This document shows positions 28,101 to 37,170 of a DNA stretch of 64,000 nt, piece by piece; position 1 is the first letter of the stretch; the number at the start of each line of letters is the position of its first letter. Below the pieces are notes generated by a model that searched no databases, was not told the origin of the DNA, and saw only the letters and a list, made by a program, of their open reading frames with translations. The stretch is from positions 4,629 to 68,628 of the forward strand of contig JANMMZ010000012.1 in assembly GCA_031373665.1 (NCBI GenBank), given 5' to 3'. This DNA is from M3007 sp031373665. GTDB taxonomy: Bacteria; Bacteroidota; Bacteroidia; Chitinophagales; Saprospiraceae. The position numbers and the translations under genes are program-made.

Positions 28101-28939
28101 TTTATATATTCAATCATGCCATTGTAGCCTATCAATTGGACGACAAAGTAACCCGTTTTGCGGATCTTACCACCGATTATTACCCTTCGGGTGTGTTGCC
28201 TAATGGCGATTGTGGCGCATGGGGGTTGATCATTCGGGATGGTGAAACAAAATTGCAACGGTTGCCAGAACAAAATATAAACCCTACTATTTCAAATATT
28301 GAGATTAAAAACAAGGCGGTTTTGGATGCGGATGGCAATATCCACCTTGAGATTGATATGCACCGTAAGGGTGTATCCGCTGGAACTTGGCGTGAACAAA
28401 TGATGCGGGCTACCCCAGAAGAACGAGTCAAATTATTGACGGAGCATTACGGAGCGGGTGTTATGCGCAATTTGGATTGGGAGCAGATCCGGTTTCTCAA
28501 TCTGGAGGATATCAATGAGCCATTACATATTCAATTGGTTATCAATGCTTTCCGACAAATGAATAAGGTAGCCGATTTTTATATTATGCCACTTCCGATG
28601 CTCCAATGTACACCCACTTTGCGTTCTCTTTTTGCTTCCAAACGCCAAAATGATGTGGATTTGGACGATTTGTTTGAGATCGTTCCGAGCAAAGAAGATA
28701 TTTATTTTGAAATACCCGATGGGTTCAATTTTGTAGAAATACCGAAAAATAAGGAAATTAATTCGGCTTTTGGCACATATAGCCTAGTTTTTGAACGCAC
28801 TAAATCGGGGATTCATATCACTAAATCACTGCAATTTAAACAGCGTTTTGTGTCGCATAATGATTATCCGGCATTGAAAGAATTTTATGCTGCTTTGCTA
28901 TCGGCTGATGATACTTTGTTGGCAATGAAGAAGCGATAA
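25112..28939 (+). CDS. DUF3857/transglutaminase-like exported protein
   Basis: A 1275-aa protein. A signal peptide (MRFPLLPLLLFISIHVSAQ) is followed by about 600 residues of helical, TPR-like repeats, a DUF3857 beta domain, then a transglutaminase-like fold with an intact Cys-His-Asp triad: Cys960 (GDCKDVATL), His1002 (FNHAIVAY) and Asp1018 (RFADLTTDYY). The C-terminus is a DUF2569/3858-like beta region. Such proteins are common in Bacteroidota and their substrate is unknown. ATG at 25112 is used rather than TTG at 25097, since the signal peptide begins there. Confidence 0.88.
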   Translation: MRFPLLPLLLFISIHVSAQNGWDLIAQNNFVAAKPAFEQAIKQNSKDESALIGLLFLSETTQDANLYESLVNDLMTLDWQSHYAWLFSTFFKQNHEVFLAKPMPETLRLSFLNLRADSLWQKRDIKGSINSAKAYIPDWKWAITGPFYNESGSGFMTPTVVEEKTFGINESFTNAYNVNFGWVKLDPRHPFQLIDFNSLPRSRKLATYYANTFLNLEKDLKANLHITRSMPMKIWVDDQLIFQSNRTAAITEWDGETLPLALTKGTHRILVKLSEFPLEKNDARISVIFNDIYRTSNVEEGEYEPINYDYNANEPTQFLLRLADVESGKTIQDIGTEWAGVYAPGKLTTPIKVAKNPFLEYFKQQVKSAPQDLGKQYLLSKAFVKSKDSEDGEAHFSSLQEGGQAAAFTKFLLAKFYTLNNKSDRTEALLSEMDVATCPTLLEHYFRLVKINKEQEESAYLEHLKKMLLVSPENIDLLDKYLGFLKEKGRNEEVKQYVKIFLETHKKAFWKDQMEEYIEDDSYKPESYQPDSDKEREKEYKKARKKLKKEFDINSYHVIIEYFKFKKRPKDVLATYDEIIAAAPWGWSYKFAKTRYLFEQERLDEALVHCESYLKDQPYDQDAYEMMGDIFVEKKDMPEALKWYRKADRIYGYSEQYGGLSEKIEKIENKKRYNHLFPTYNLGEMAKSRAWETKYADEEAVVSDFIVQSTYLPDENKILTTRKAIIHILSVAGAKNWTEANLQQIGQVSSVKVLKKDGSVTSPDQSYGTAVFKNLQPGDIILAEGTTEIEMPDELPGQFLNMHIPNWQAPIANAIYESLTPKDLALYYSCNRLECEPTTYDTGGFKMNRWEWNNVPKVESEEATPQNYDAYSWIIEGNSNNWENVVKWYQQKTYCRTEPNYEVLSKARELIKPGMSQAEIVETLHTFIVKDVNYSFTPFLNTNYVPKKPGATLAGKVGDCKDVATLMISLLQEFGISAWFTLVSTHNFSNKEPLPMIYIFNHAIVAYQLDDKVTRFADLTTDYYPSGVLPNGDCGAWGLIIRDGETKLQRLPEQNINPTISNIEIKNKAVLDADGNIHLEIDMHRKGVSAGTWREQMMRATPEERVKLLTEHYGAGVMRNLDWEQIRFLNLEDINEPLHIQLVINAFRQMNKVADFYIMPLPMLQCTPTLRSLFASKRQNDVDLDDLFEIVPSKEDIYFEIPDGFNFVEIPKNKEINSAFGTYSLVFERTKSGIHITKSLQFKQRFVSHNDYPALKEFYAALLSADDTLLAMKKR

Positions 28940-28959
28940 GTATCTGTTTTTTTATGAAA

Positions 28960-28991
28960 TTTGGCGAATTGCATATTTGCTAGTACTTTTG
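28960..28991 (+). promoter_or_regulatory. Consensus promoter of the Ntox23-like gene
   Basis: TTTG at 28960-28963, 20-bp spacer, TACTTTTG at 28984-28991. Transcription would begin near 28997, leaving a leader of about 70 nt and excluding the frame start at 28961. Confidence 0.7.
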
Positions 28992-29065
28992 TGTTCGATA
29001 GTGTCGTAAAACTGTCTCCACTGTCTGCTAATTCACCTATTTTCAATTATATTAACCTCCAAATA

Positions 29066-30040
29066 ATGAAATCAATTTTAAATGCCATTACCCTTGTTTG
29101 CTTAATCTGTCTGGTTCCTTTGACGGGCAACTCGCAGATTTTTAGAAAACCCGACAGTCTCAACCTCAATTTTGGCGTGCGGCTTACCTTGGCCTTGGGT
29201 AAAAACAGGGTCTCTTTTTACAATGTCAGTGTTTCGGCCAGCGCGCTCAATATATGGAAACAAAAAGATTTTCGCCTTGTACCGGGGAGTCAGGTAACCC
29301 TCAATTATTATTCCAAGGGCTTGGGTACTTCCATCATAGACCGCGATAATCGCGGAGGACAACTGGACTTGGTCACTTCTTTTTTCGTGGTGGGTGGCTT
29401 GTATGACAAGCGTTCGTTCAATAGCCAGAAATTTATCAGACCCTTCAATCAATTCAGTGCCACTTCCATCTATCATGATATGGATTACGCGGTTTCTTAT
29501 GGCACGAGTTTTATTATCAACAACCATCGGCGCAACCAACAGATTGGCCATCTTGGCTTCAATGTAGATCAGATTTTGGTGGGCTACTACAATGATGGGT
29601 TTGCACCATTTAACGTGTTTGCCAGCGACCTTTTTGACCGATTCTGGACGGGCGGCGGCTATGTGGCCATCGGTATGAATACCTATGGATTGGCTAAAAA
29701 CAAGGATTGGTTCAATGAGCAATTTATAGAATATGCCTATGACCGTTTCACTGGAAATGTGCAAAATGGGTACAAACTATCCAAAGAATTGCTGCTATTT
29801 GCGGTGCCTCAAAAGAACACAGAAGATATATTCTTGAATCGTGCCATCACGAGTTTTTCACTCCGCAACCGCTCTGGGGGTAGCATTGGTATTGGGCTAT
29901 ATGGACAATGTCCCAAATGCGATATTCAGGATTTTCTGCACCGTCGCCTCGGTTTTTCTCGCCATCTTTCATTTGCGGCCTGTACCAAGGTGTTGATGGG
30001 CGGGTATCAGTATAATAATTTTTCTCGGATTGGGAAGTAG
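29066..30040 (+). CDS. Exported beta-rich protein, Ntox23-like family
   Basis: A 324-aa protein with a signal peptide (about 1-24, LVPLTGNSQ). The mature part is rich in alternating polar/hydrophobic beta segments. It carries the sequence NHRRNQQIGHLGFN, a YNDGFAPFNV segment and DRFWTGGGYV, which I associate with Bacteroidota proteins annotated 'polymorphic toxin type 23'. The beta-rich, signal-bearing form looks more like an outer-membrane barrel than a toxin. No immunity-like gene is adjacent. Start at 29066 is supported by the upstream promoter. Confidence 0.6.
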   Translation: MKSILNAITLVCLICLVPLTGNSQIFRKPDSLNLNFGVRLTLALGKNRVSFYNVSVSASALNIWKQKDFRLVPGSQVTLNYYSKGLGTSIIDRDNRGGQLDLVTSFFVVGGLYDKRSFNSQKFIRPFNQFSATSIYHDMDYAVSYGTSFIINNHRRNQQIGHLGFNVDQILVGYYNDGFAPFNVFASDLFDRFWTGGGYVAIGMNTYGLAKNKDWFNEQFIEYAYDRFTGNVQNGYKLSKELLLFAVPQKNTEDIFLNRAITSFSLRNRSGGSIGIGLYGQCPKCDIQDFLHRRLGFSRHLSFAACTKVLMGGYQYNNFSRIGK

Positions 30041-30202
30041 GGGAGTGGTATAGGAATATTGTAAAGGTAGTGGTTTCTGAATGATGTTGCCCACGAAATG
30101 AGGGGTGATGTATGATTTTGGCTAATATTTTTCATGAATGATAAATCTCCCATTTTAGTATCTAGACCGAAATAGAAGAATCAAAAATGTATTTGAACGA
30201 GA

Positions 30203-30856
30203 TTAGAATTCAATCAAATATTCCAAAGAATCTCCTTTTTGGAGGAAAACGGAATCAATTAACACTAATTTATGAGTGGCTGTCCATGGCAATGTATCAA
30301 AATATATATAGGTATATTCGCCACTATTTAAACGATTTACTTGACTAAAGGCCGAATCTCGCTCTATAAGTTTTGGGATATTCGTGAATAAGTAACTTGT
30401 GGCTGAAATTGAAGTGCCATCAAAAAGTTGTGCTGAATATGTCTTATTGTGTAGAAAAAAATATGCCTTATTGGTATTCCCTGTGCTATTCTTAATATGA
30501 AGTGTAAGGTTGCAGTCAAGTGGTAATAGTTCAATCGTAATTTCATTTTCTTGGCCTTCAATTAAGGTTATTTTAGGATACCTTTGCACATAGTTTGATG
30601 TGCCACTATTTATTAACCAAATGGAAAATCTATCCCTTGAAGAAAAAGTAAAATTTCCATCTGATCTTGACCGAAGCATGTGTTTTATTGGTTGTGGGGA
30701 ATCTTCATCTACATATTCTTTGATTTCTATATACGCATCCGCGACTGGAGTCCCAGTCACCTTGTCAACCACAATACCATTTACAGTTGTTATATCTTTA
30801 CCACAGGAGCAAAGCAAAAGGGCGAAGCAACCCCATAAGATAAGAGCCATTTTCAT
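30203..30856 (-). CDS. Lipoprotein with carboxypeptidase regulatory-like domain
   Basis: A 217-aa lipoprotein. The signal MKMALILWGCFALLLCSCGKD gives lipid Cys19. Residues about 24-100 form a carboxypeptidase-D regulatory (transthyretin-like) domain (VNGIVVDKVTGTPVADAYIE). The remainder is beta-rich and unrecognised. The frame is open upstream to 30973, but that part reads through the remains of a restriction gene. Translation from 30856 starts 14 nt after that relic's stop. Confidence 0.75.
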   Translation of the reverse strand: MKMALILWGCFALLLCSCGKDITTVNGIVVDKVTGTPVADAYIEIKEYVDEDSPQPIKHMLRSRSDGNFTFSSRDRFSIWLINSGTSNYVQRYPKITLIEGQENEITIELLPLDCNLTLHIKNSTGNTNKAYFFLHNKTYSAQLFDGTSISATSYLFTNIPKLIERDSAFSQVNRLNSGEYTYIYFDTLPWTATHKLVLIDSVFLQKGDSLEYLIEF

Positions 30857-30869
30857 GTTGAGAGTATTT

Positions 30870-31420
30870 TTAGTTTTTACTTTTAATGATGCATAGATAC
30901 GGGTAAATATTATGAGTGTATTCCTTTCCATTGATTTCAGCAGACCAATTTTCTTCAAAACTACTTTTAGCAAGAATCTGAACCCAATAGCATTTTGCCT
31001 TTTTATGGGTATCCGCTAGTGATTTGAGTTTTTGAAACAAACTCTCTGCGGCGCTGCTATTCATAGTATTATGCTTGTTTTTAATGTCCGCAAAAAGAGT
31101 ATTATCTCCTGCTTTTATATCATATCTACTCAAATACTCTATCTCAAACCCTTCTATGCCTCCCAAAACTTGTTCATGAAATGTACCTATTGAATTGCTG
31201 ATAGACTTATCTATTTGCCTCAATATTTCAGACTCAATGAGGCTTTCAGCATCAATATTATCGAACTTTAAATCGAAGGTGAGTTTGAACGTGTCAACCT
31301 TGTTGCTATAAAAATTTTGTTCGGTACATTACTTTTTGCTTTCAAGTACGCCTTATGCAAGTTGAATATACAGGATAGTAGGTGCTCATCTGAAACAAAA
31401 TTTACATATTTGTTTTGCAT
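30870..31420 (-). pseudogene. Broken Eco47II-family type II restriction endonuclease
   Basis: ATG at 31420 opens a frame reading MQNKYVNFVSDEHLLSCIF that ends in a stop after about 50 codons. The next frame continues the homology (DKSISNSIGTFHEQVLGG, FADIKNKHNTMNSS with the D-x-K catalytic core). Adding one A in the A-run near 31315-31319 restores one frame of 183 codons (551 nt + 1). Family members are about 230 aa, so the C-terminal ~45 residues are also lost, replaced by the lipoprotein gene. The family recognises GGNCC/GGWCC-type sites. No methyltransferase is in the window. A sequencing error could explain the shift but not the missing end. Confidence 0.75.
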
Positions 31421-31464
31421 TTTTTTATTGATTTTGCAAGATTAAAGCGACTTATTTATTCAAA

Positions 31465-31497
31465 TGCGGATACCTAGCCCAGAGCCAAGTATCCGCA
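31465..31497 (-). terminator. Hairpin downstream of the SPOR protein gene
   Basis: A perfect 9-bp stem (31465-31473 with 31489-31497), 25 nt beyond the stop codon of the SPOR gene. On the minus strand it is followed by TTTGAATAAAT, a weak T-run. Confidence 0.45.
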
Positions 31498-31521
31498 GTA
31501 TTCTTATAAACCAACGAGTAA

Positions 31522-32196
31522 TTAGTTCTTACTACGATCAAAAACCGCAGCATCAATCCCTTTTTCCTCCAACTTATCTACCACATTGATGGCATTGGTC
31601 TTATTGTCGGAGCGATATACCACCACGGCGGCCATGCCGCTGGATGTTTTAGATATTTCAGCATTGGGGTAACCTGCTCTGATCACTTGTTCCAAGCGGG
31701 TACGGGCACCAGCCATACTGCTGAATGTGCCAGCACGTACCGCCCAGCGGCCATTGCCGGGGCCTGCTACTTTGGGCGTTTTAGCAACACCTTTAGTAGT
31801 GGTTGGCTTGGTGGTGATAGTAGGCTTGACTGCTGTTGGTGCTGTTGGCTGGGTTGCAGTAGGGGGAGCCTTGGTAACAGCCTTTGGTTGATTAGTGGTC
31901 GTCACAGGTGCCGTCTGGGTGATCCCAGTTTTTGTGGTGGTTGGTGCTGTTGTAGTGGGCGCGGCAGTAGTAGTGCTTAACCCTGTAGAATCAGAACCAG
32001 CACGGTATGCACTTCCAGTAGATGTAGTGTCGCTATCGGTGAGACCCATGTCACGCAAGGTCTTTTGCAATTCGGCTTCTTCTAGTGCTTGCCGCTTCTT
32101 TTCTTTTTGCATTTCGCAGGCTTTGTAGCCAGCGGCTAAGATCAATATGCCCAAAAGGCCATAAAGGAGCATTGTCAATAAATTATTGGTCTTCAT
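31522..32196 (-). CDS. Membrane-anchored SPOR-domain protein with Thr/Pro linker
   Basis: A 224-aa protein with an N-terminal membrane segment (about 7-22), a short coiled region, a long Thr/Ala/Pro-rich linker (about 60-145) and a C-terminal SPOR domain (about 148-222, GRWAVRAGTFSSMAGARTRL). SPOR domains bind peptide-free glycan at the division site. The layout matches FtsN-like or other septal SPOR proteins, but no FtsN core motif is recognised. One of three SPOR proteins in this window. Confidence 0.85.
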   Translation of the reverse strand: MKTNNLLTMLLYGLLGILILAAGYKACEMQKEKKRQALEEAELQKTLRDMGLTDSDTTSTGSAYRAGSDSTGLSTTTAAPTTTAPTTTKTGITQTAPVTTTNQPKAVTKAPPTATQPTAPTAVKPTITTKPTTTKGVAKTPKVAGPGNGRWAVRAGTFSSMAGARTRLEQVIRAGYPNAEISKTSSGMAAVVVYRSDNKTNAINVVDKLEEKGIDAAVFDRSKN

Positions 32197-32337
32197 ACCT
32201 TTAGATATAAGTTTTTAAATGTGAATGCTAATATTAAGGGCGCAAGTTATGGGTGATTGATGATTAAAATTGAATTTTTGTTAAAATAATATTTCTGACA
32301 GGGTGGTGGATAGGTCAAATAACTCAAATAAATAGAC

Positions 32338-32910
32338 TCAAATGGTGACAATATGCGCTTGTAAATCAGGGAAAAACAGGTGAAAATCGTCAGAAAAATC
32401 GTCTAAATGATCGAAGAAGTAAGCCAACATACCTTTGGAGTCAACATTGGCCGGCAAGCGGCGACTGAAACGATCAATAACAAACTCCATACCCGCCTCG
32501 GTAGCATATCCATGCAAAAAACGCGCCTCCAACATACGTGGCCATCGCTCTTGTAAGGCGGGCGGCATATCGGAGATGCGATTATCCAAACTTTGGTAAG
32601 TCTTTTCCGCAAAATCATGGAATGACTCTTTGCTGTATTTTTCCCAATCTTTGGCTAAAATATGATCATATAAAACATCCACCATTGGCGGTGCATACCG
32701 GCCCGCAAAGGCTCGAATCCGATTGACACTACGATCACATGCCTCGTGCGCATCTGTATAGGAATCAATATGGCGGTGTATCCAAACCCCTTTTTGAACA
32801 CCATCGGGCAGTAGTTTCCAGGTGCTACCTTTTATATAGTCACCAATGAAATTGCCAAGAAGAATATCTTCGTTGTCAAAAGAAAGAAAACAATGTGCCA
32901 AGTGGTTCAT
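32338..32910 (-). CDS. acpH: Acyl carrier protein phosphodiesterase (AcpH)
   Basis: A 190-aa DUF479/AcpH protein. The enzyme removes the 4'-phosphopantetheine group from holo-ACP. Motifs are the N-terminal MNHLAHCFLS with GNFIGDYIKG, the metal-site IHRHIDSYTDAH, and LYDHILAKDW. It is the third gene of glgA-glgC-acpH on the minus strand, 55 nt after glgC. Confidence 0.88.
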   Translation of the reverse strand: MNHLAHCFLSFDNEDILLGNFIGDYIKGSTWKLLPDGVQKGVWIHRHIDSYTDAHEACDRSVNRIRAFAGRYAPPMVDVLYDHILAKDWEKYSKESFHDFAEKTYQSLDNRISDMPPALQERWPRMLEARFLHGYATEAGMEFVIDRFSRRLPANVDSKGMLAYFFDHLDDFSDDFHLFFPDLQAHIVTI

Positions 32911-32965
32911 CTACTAAGAATTATAAATGGTTGGTTTGTGAATTTATACGTTGATGAATCAGTAC

Positions 32966-34237
32966 TTACATGATGCGAGTGCCTTCTGGAATGATCCCAC
33001 CTTTTTTCACAACCACAATACCATCGCGGATGCAATATGCATCATGATCAGAGTCGGGCATATGCGCGCCGCCTTTGATGACGACATTGTTACCAATTCG
33101 GCAATCTTTATCCAAAATCGCGTGCTCTATATGACAATAATCGCCCACTCCGAGTGGAATACTGTCGTGGTCGCCTGCAATTTCTTGCAATGATTGATAG
33201 ATGTCATTGCCCATCACAATGGTATCTTTAATGACCGTATTCTCACCGATCCGCGATCTTAGACCGATGATAGATCCTTCTATCAGACGGGCATGTATAA
33301 TAGATCCTTCTGCGATGAGGGCTCTGTTTAACTGGGTGCCACCGTAGAATTTGGCAGGTGCCAACATACGACCACGGGTATAGATGATCCTGCGGTTGTC
33401 AAAAAGGTTGAAAGAGGGGATATGGTCGGTCAATTCAAGATTGGCCTCAAAGAATGAGTGGATCGTACCAATGTCAGTCCAATAGCCTTCATATTGGTAG
33501 GCCGCTATTTTTCTACCTTCTTGGAGGGCCATAGGGATGATTTCTTTCCCGAAATCGGTTGATTCGGGGTAGGTATCAAAAAGATCATTAATAGCCTTTC
33601 TATTAAATATATAGATACCCATGGAAGCAAGGTAGTTGCGACCCCGTTTTTTATTGGTAGGGCTTACTTCGCTCACCCAATGAGGCAATTCATCCTCGTT
33701 TGGTTTTTCAATAAACCGTGGAATATACCCATGCTCATCTACTTTCATGATCCCAAAACCAGAAGCATCGCGGGCATCAACGGGCAAACAAGCGATGGTG
33801 ATATCTGCATTTGCCTCAATATGGTGCTTGGCCATAGCCTCAAAGTCCATTTGATAGAGTTGGTCGCCCGATAGTATGAGCAGGTAATCAAAATCGTGCC
33901 TTTCGTAGTGTTTGCGGCTCTGGCGTACGGCATCTGCGGTGCCTTGAAACCAGTCTTGATTGCCGGGTGTCTGCTCGGCGGCCAATATATCTACAAAACC
34001 TTGGGAAAACTGATCAAAATTATAGGTGTTTTTAATGTGTGCGTTCAGGGAAGCAGAGTTATACTGGGTCAGTACAAACATACGCTTTACCCCAGAATTG
34101 ATACAGTTTGAGATAGGTATATCAATCAGGCGGTATTTGCCACCAATGGGTACGGCTGGTTTTGAGCGTTTTTCCGTGAGGGGGAATAACCGGCTCCCGG
34201 CTCCACCGCCGAGAATTAAAGATATCATTTTGATCAT
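32966..34237 (-). CDS. glgC: Glucose-1-phosphate adenylyltransferase
   Basis: A 423-aa ADP-glucose pyrophosphorylase making ADP-glucose from ATP and glucose-1-phosphate, the committed step of glycogen synthesis. The nucleotide-binding loop LGGGAGSRLFPLTEKRSKPA, the substrate motif FIEKP and the C-terminal left-handed beta-helix with hexapeptide repeats are visible. ATG at 34228 (MISLILGGG) is an equally good start. It lies 36 nt after glgA in the same direction. glgB and glgP are not in the window. Confidence 0.95.
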   Translation of the reverse strand: MIKMISLILGGGAGSRLFPLTEKRSKPAVPIGGKYRLIDIPISNCINSGVKRMFVLTQYNSASLNAHIKNTYNFDQFSQGFVDILAAEQTPGNQDWFQGTADAVRQSRKHYERHDFDYLLILSGDQLYQMDFEAMAKHHIEANADITIACLPVDARDASGFGIMKVDEHGYIPRFIEKPNEDELPHWVSEVSPTNKKRGRNYLASMGIYIFNRKAINDLFDTYPESTDFGKEIIPMALQEGRKIAAYQYEGYWTDIGTIHSFFEANLELTDHIPSFNLFDNRRIIYTRGRMLAPAKFYGGTQLNRALIAEGSIIHARLIEGSIIGLRSRIGENTVIKDTIVMGNDIYQSLQEIAGDHDSIPLGVGDYCHIEHAILDKDCRIGNNVVIKGGAHMPDSDHDAYCIRDGIVVVKKGGIIPEGTRIM

Positions 34238-34273
34238 GTTATATAAATTTTGATGATTGGTATTGTTTGTTTT

Positions 34274-35755
34274 TTATACTTGTGCCCCAAAGCGGCGATA
34301 AACATTTAGGTATATATGAATCGTAGATTCCCAAGAAAAATCAATGGCCATGATTCGCTCTCGTAAAAGTGCTATGGTGTTCGGATCATTGTGCCACATA
34401 GCGGCAGCCCGGTGTATGGCATAACCAAGGTTGTCAAGGTCAAAAGTATCAAATGTGATCCCGCGCCCTTGTCCGCTGGGATCAGCAATATCCGGTACGG
34501 TATCCTTCAAACCACCGATCGCCCGCACGATTGGAATAGCACCATAACGCATGGCGTACATCTGATTGAGGCCGCAGGGCTCTACCCTTGATGGCATAAT
34601 CAAGAAGTCTGAACCAGCGTAGATTTGATGAGCCAAGGATTCATTATAATCAATGACGGCATTGATCTGCCCAGGGTAGTGATAACTCAAGGATCTGAAT
34701 TGGTCTTGAGTCCAGCGTTCTCCCGTACCCAATACTAAAAAAGAGGCGCGGCCGCCGGAGTGCAGGTAGTTTTTATAAGCATCTGGCAATAAGTCGCTGC
34801 CTTTTTCGCCCACCATACGGCCTATGAAACTAATCAAAGGCACATCCATTGGGAACTGGAACCATTCGCAAAGCAAGGCTTTGTTTTTTTGCTTAAATGC
34901 TTGGATATCTGCTGCTTTTTTATCTTTTTTCTTTGAATAAACCAGTTTGTGTCCCAATGCACTATCCGTTTCTGGATCCCAAACATCGGCATCTATACCA
35001 TTGATGATTCCATATTCTTTTTCCCATTCTGCCCTGAATAAGGGCTCTAAGCCAAGGCTGCTTTCATGTAACTCGAATAGATAACTTTGAGAAACCGTAG
35101 TCACTGCCCACGCACAGCGTATGGCACAGGCCATTGGATTGATGATGCCATTCCACTCCAAATATCCCCTTGCATCGGCATCATAATATGGCAATAGATG
35201 GCTGCTTCTCCACCCAAACATACCTTGATACTGACCATTGTGTATGGTGAATACGGTAGGTATATTGGCCAAGGCTTTGTATTCTGGACAATGTTTTACC
35301 ATGAATGGGATAAGGCCGCTGTGGTGGTCATGGCAGTGCAGTACTTTAGGCCGGTCGGCGGGTTCAAAAGAAATAACCCATTGTAGCACGGCTTGTTGAA
35401 ATACTAAGTAACGCTCTAATTCATCGCTATAAGGTGCACCAGAAGGATCATTGTAGATACCGGGACGGTCATATAGACCAGGAATATCCACCACAAAAAG
35501 CGGGTACCCAAGGGTATTATCCTTGTGCTGCTGAACAGTAAAGGCTATCTGTCGCCAATCAGAACGAATACTGCCCCCATATACGGTGATCCACTCTTGG
35601 TTGTTGATCCATTTAAGTTCATATTTGGGAATAATAGCACCGGTAAGTGTCCCGCCTTGGCACATGTACTTAGGTAAGGAACCGACCACGTCGCCCAATC
35701 CTCCTGTTTTGGCCGCAGGATAGCATTCGGCAGAAATGTGTAAGACTTTTAGCAT
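34274..35755 (-). CDS. glgA: Glycogen/starch synthase, GT5
   Basis: A 493-aa ADP-glucose-dependent glycogen synthase. The N-terminal KTGGLGDVVG motif (Lys16) binds the nucleotide sugar. The C-terminal Rossmann domain has SFIGRMVGEKGSDLL and MPSRVEPCGLNQMYAMRYG, including the catalytic Glu region. First gene of the glgA-glgC-acpH run. The 259-bp region upstream, shared with a divergent gene, shows no consensus promoter that I can assign. Confidence 0.95.
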   Translation of the reverse strand: MLKVLHISAECYPAAKTGGLGDVVGSLPKYMCQGGTLTGAIIPKYELKWINNQEWITVYGGSIRSDWRQIAFTVQQHKDNTLGYPLFVVDIPGLYDRPGIYNDPSGAPYSDELERYLVFQQAVLQWVISFEPADRPKVLHCHDHHSGLIPFMVKHCPEYKALANIPTVFTIHNGQYQGMFGWRSSHLLPYYDADARGYLEWNGIINPMACAIRCAWAVTTVSQSYLFELHESSLGLEPLFRAEWEKEYGIINGIDADVWDPETDSALGHKLVYSKKKDKKAADIQAFKQKNKALLCEWFQFPMDVPLISFIGRMVGEKGSDLLPDAYKNYLHSGGRASFLVLGTGERWTQDQFRSLSYHYPGQINAVIDYNESLAHQIYAGSDFLIMPSRVEPCGLNQMYAMRYGAIPIVRAIGGLKDTVPDIADPSGQGRGITFDTFDLDNLGYAIHRAAAMWHNDPNTIALLRERIMAIDFSWESTIHIYLNVYRRFGAQV

Positions 35756-36014
35756 AATGTTGTTCCGTCAGAAATCCGATTAGTGTTCAAAAATTTTGGT
35801 AAAAATACATGTTCCGTAACCGAAATTCATGCATCATTTCCGATAAAAATTTTTCATACTTTTTTGCTTGTTTTTGTTTGAATTGTATCTAAAATATCGT
35901 TAATTTAAAATTTTATTTGGTGACAATGAATAATATCTTATTCTAAGAATCGAAATAAAAAATGAACAATTTTCGTTCCTATTCAAAACTGTCATCATTT
36001 CTAATCCAACAACA

Positions 36015-37121
36015 ATGTCCTTTCGTTTTCACCTTTGTATCCTCCTCTTATTGACCGCGGTAACCTGTGCACAGGCCCAAGCATCCAGAAAAATAAAACT
36101 CAGCCCTGTTTCCTTGGGTTTTGACTTGCCCAATTCATACAAGCAGCGCACTTTTGTCAAAGGTTTGGCAGGTTTTGCCAATAAAATAGATCAATTGGTG
36201 GGTGCAATGGTTATGTTAGAAGATAATAAAACATCGGTACTGACACGCTTTGTGCGCCAAGATAAACCGCCCGTCGTGACGACCTCCTCATCCGATGTTA
36301 TTTACACCGCCAAGATTGATTCTAAATTTAAATTTAATGGCAATTACAGCATCGCATCCACCAAGGTGGAAAAAGACAATATTTGTGAATTGGTGATTAC
36401 TGATGTCGGGTACGCCTTTTTACCCGAAGATTATATTCCCTATATTGAAATATGTCGCGCTGCTATCAATGTGTCGCCCGAAACCCGTAAAAAGACTTAC
36501 TATATTCGCTCTGCCAAATTGACTACAGTCTATACCCGGATCTATCAGAAAATATCAGGCGATACCGAAGTAGGCGGTGTTGTATTCAGCGTGGCCGGTG
36601 AAGTATTTAGCAGTAGTGACCAATTCAAAGTTGACTATGTAGTGTCAGTAGATCTGGTGAGCCTTGAAAAACTATTGGCCCTCCAAAATTGCAATGACCT
36701 CATCAACAATGAAGAATTGGCTCGCCGCGAAAAAGCAGAACAAACCCGTATGGCCGCCTTGCGTGCTGATGAAGATCGCAATGTTCGGCAACAGGAACTG
36801 TCTTCAGCCAAATCGCAAGTGGAAGACCTAAAAAAGACCCTTCAAGATAACCTCACTCATACGACAGATATGCAGCGAAAACTCATGGAAGCACAAGACA
36901 AAGAACATGCTGCACTCAATATGCTCAATTCGGCTATTAAAAAAGCCAATGATATGACTGCTCAGGCAGAGCAAGCCAAACAGCAGGTCGAAACCCGCGA
37001 AGAGGTGATCCTTACTTTCAAAAATAAAGACGGTAAAGTATTGGAAATCAAAAACTTAGAAGAACTTAGTGAAGAAAAATTACGTGCCTTGGGTTTTGAT
37101 GTTGAAATTTTGAAACGGTAA
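36015..37121 (+). CDS. Secreted protein with C-terminal coiled coil, unknown
   Basis: A 368-aa protein. The signal peptide MSFRFHLCILLLLTAVTCAQAQ is followed by a beta-rich domain (about 25-225) containing YIEICRAAINVSPETRKK and YIRSAKLTTVYTRIYQ. A charged coiled coil covers about 235-330, with a short C-terminal domain including EIKNLEELSEEKLRALGFDV. No family is recognised. It may share a transcript with the isoaspartyl peptidase gene 49 nt downstream. Confidence 0.75.
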   Translation: MSFRFHLCILLLLTAVTCAQAQASRKIKLSPVSLGFDLPNSYKQRTFVKGLAGFANKIDQLVGAMVMLEDNKTSVLTRFVRQDKPPVVTTSSSDVIYTAKIDSKFKFNGNYSIASTKVEKDNICELVITDVGYAFLPEDYIPYIEICRAAINVSPETRKKTYYIRSAKLTTVYTRIYQKISGDTEVGGVVFSVAGEVFSSSDQFKVDYVVSVDLVSLEKLLALQNCNDLINNEELARREKAEQTRMAALRADEDRNVRQQELSSAKSQVEDLKKTLQDNLTHTTDMQRKLMEAQDKEHAALNMLNSAIKKANDMTAQAEQAKQQVETREEVILTFKNKDGKVLEIKNLEELSEEKLRALGFDVEILKR

Positions 37122-37170
37122 TCTCTGAAATCTATTAAAAAGAACTATTTTTAAAATAACACACCAACTT

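Noticed and set aside
26457..28431. Antisense frames inside the transglutaminase-like gene (e.g. 27821-28273)
   Set aside because: No start context or promoter, and the sense frame has complete domain motifs.
30857..30973. Upstream extension of the lipoprotein gene
   Set aside because: The added residues come from the end of the broken restriction gene in another frame, and the lipobox signal begins at 30856.
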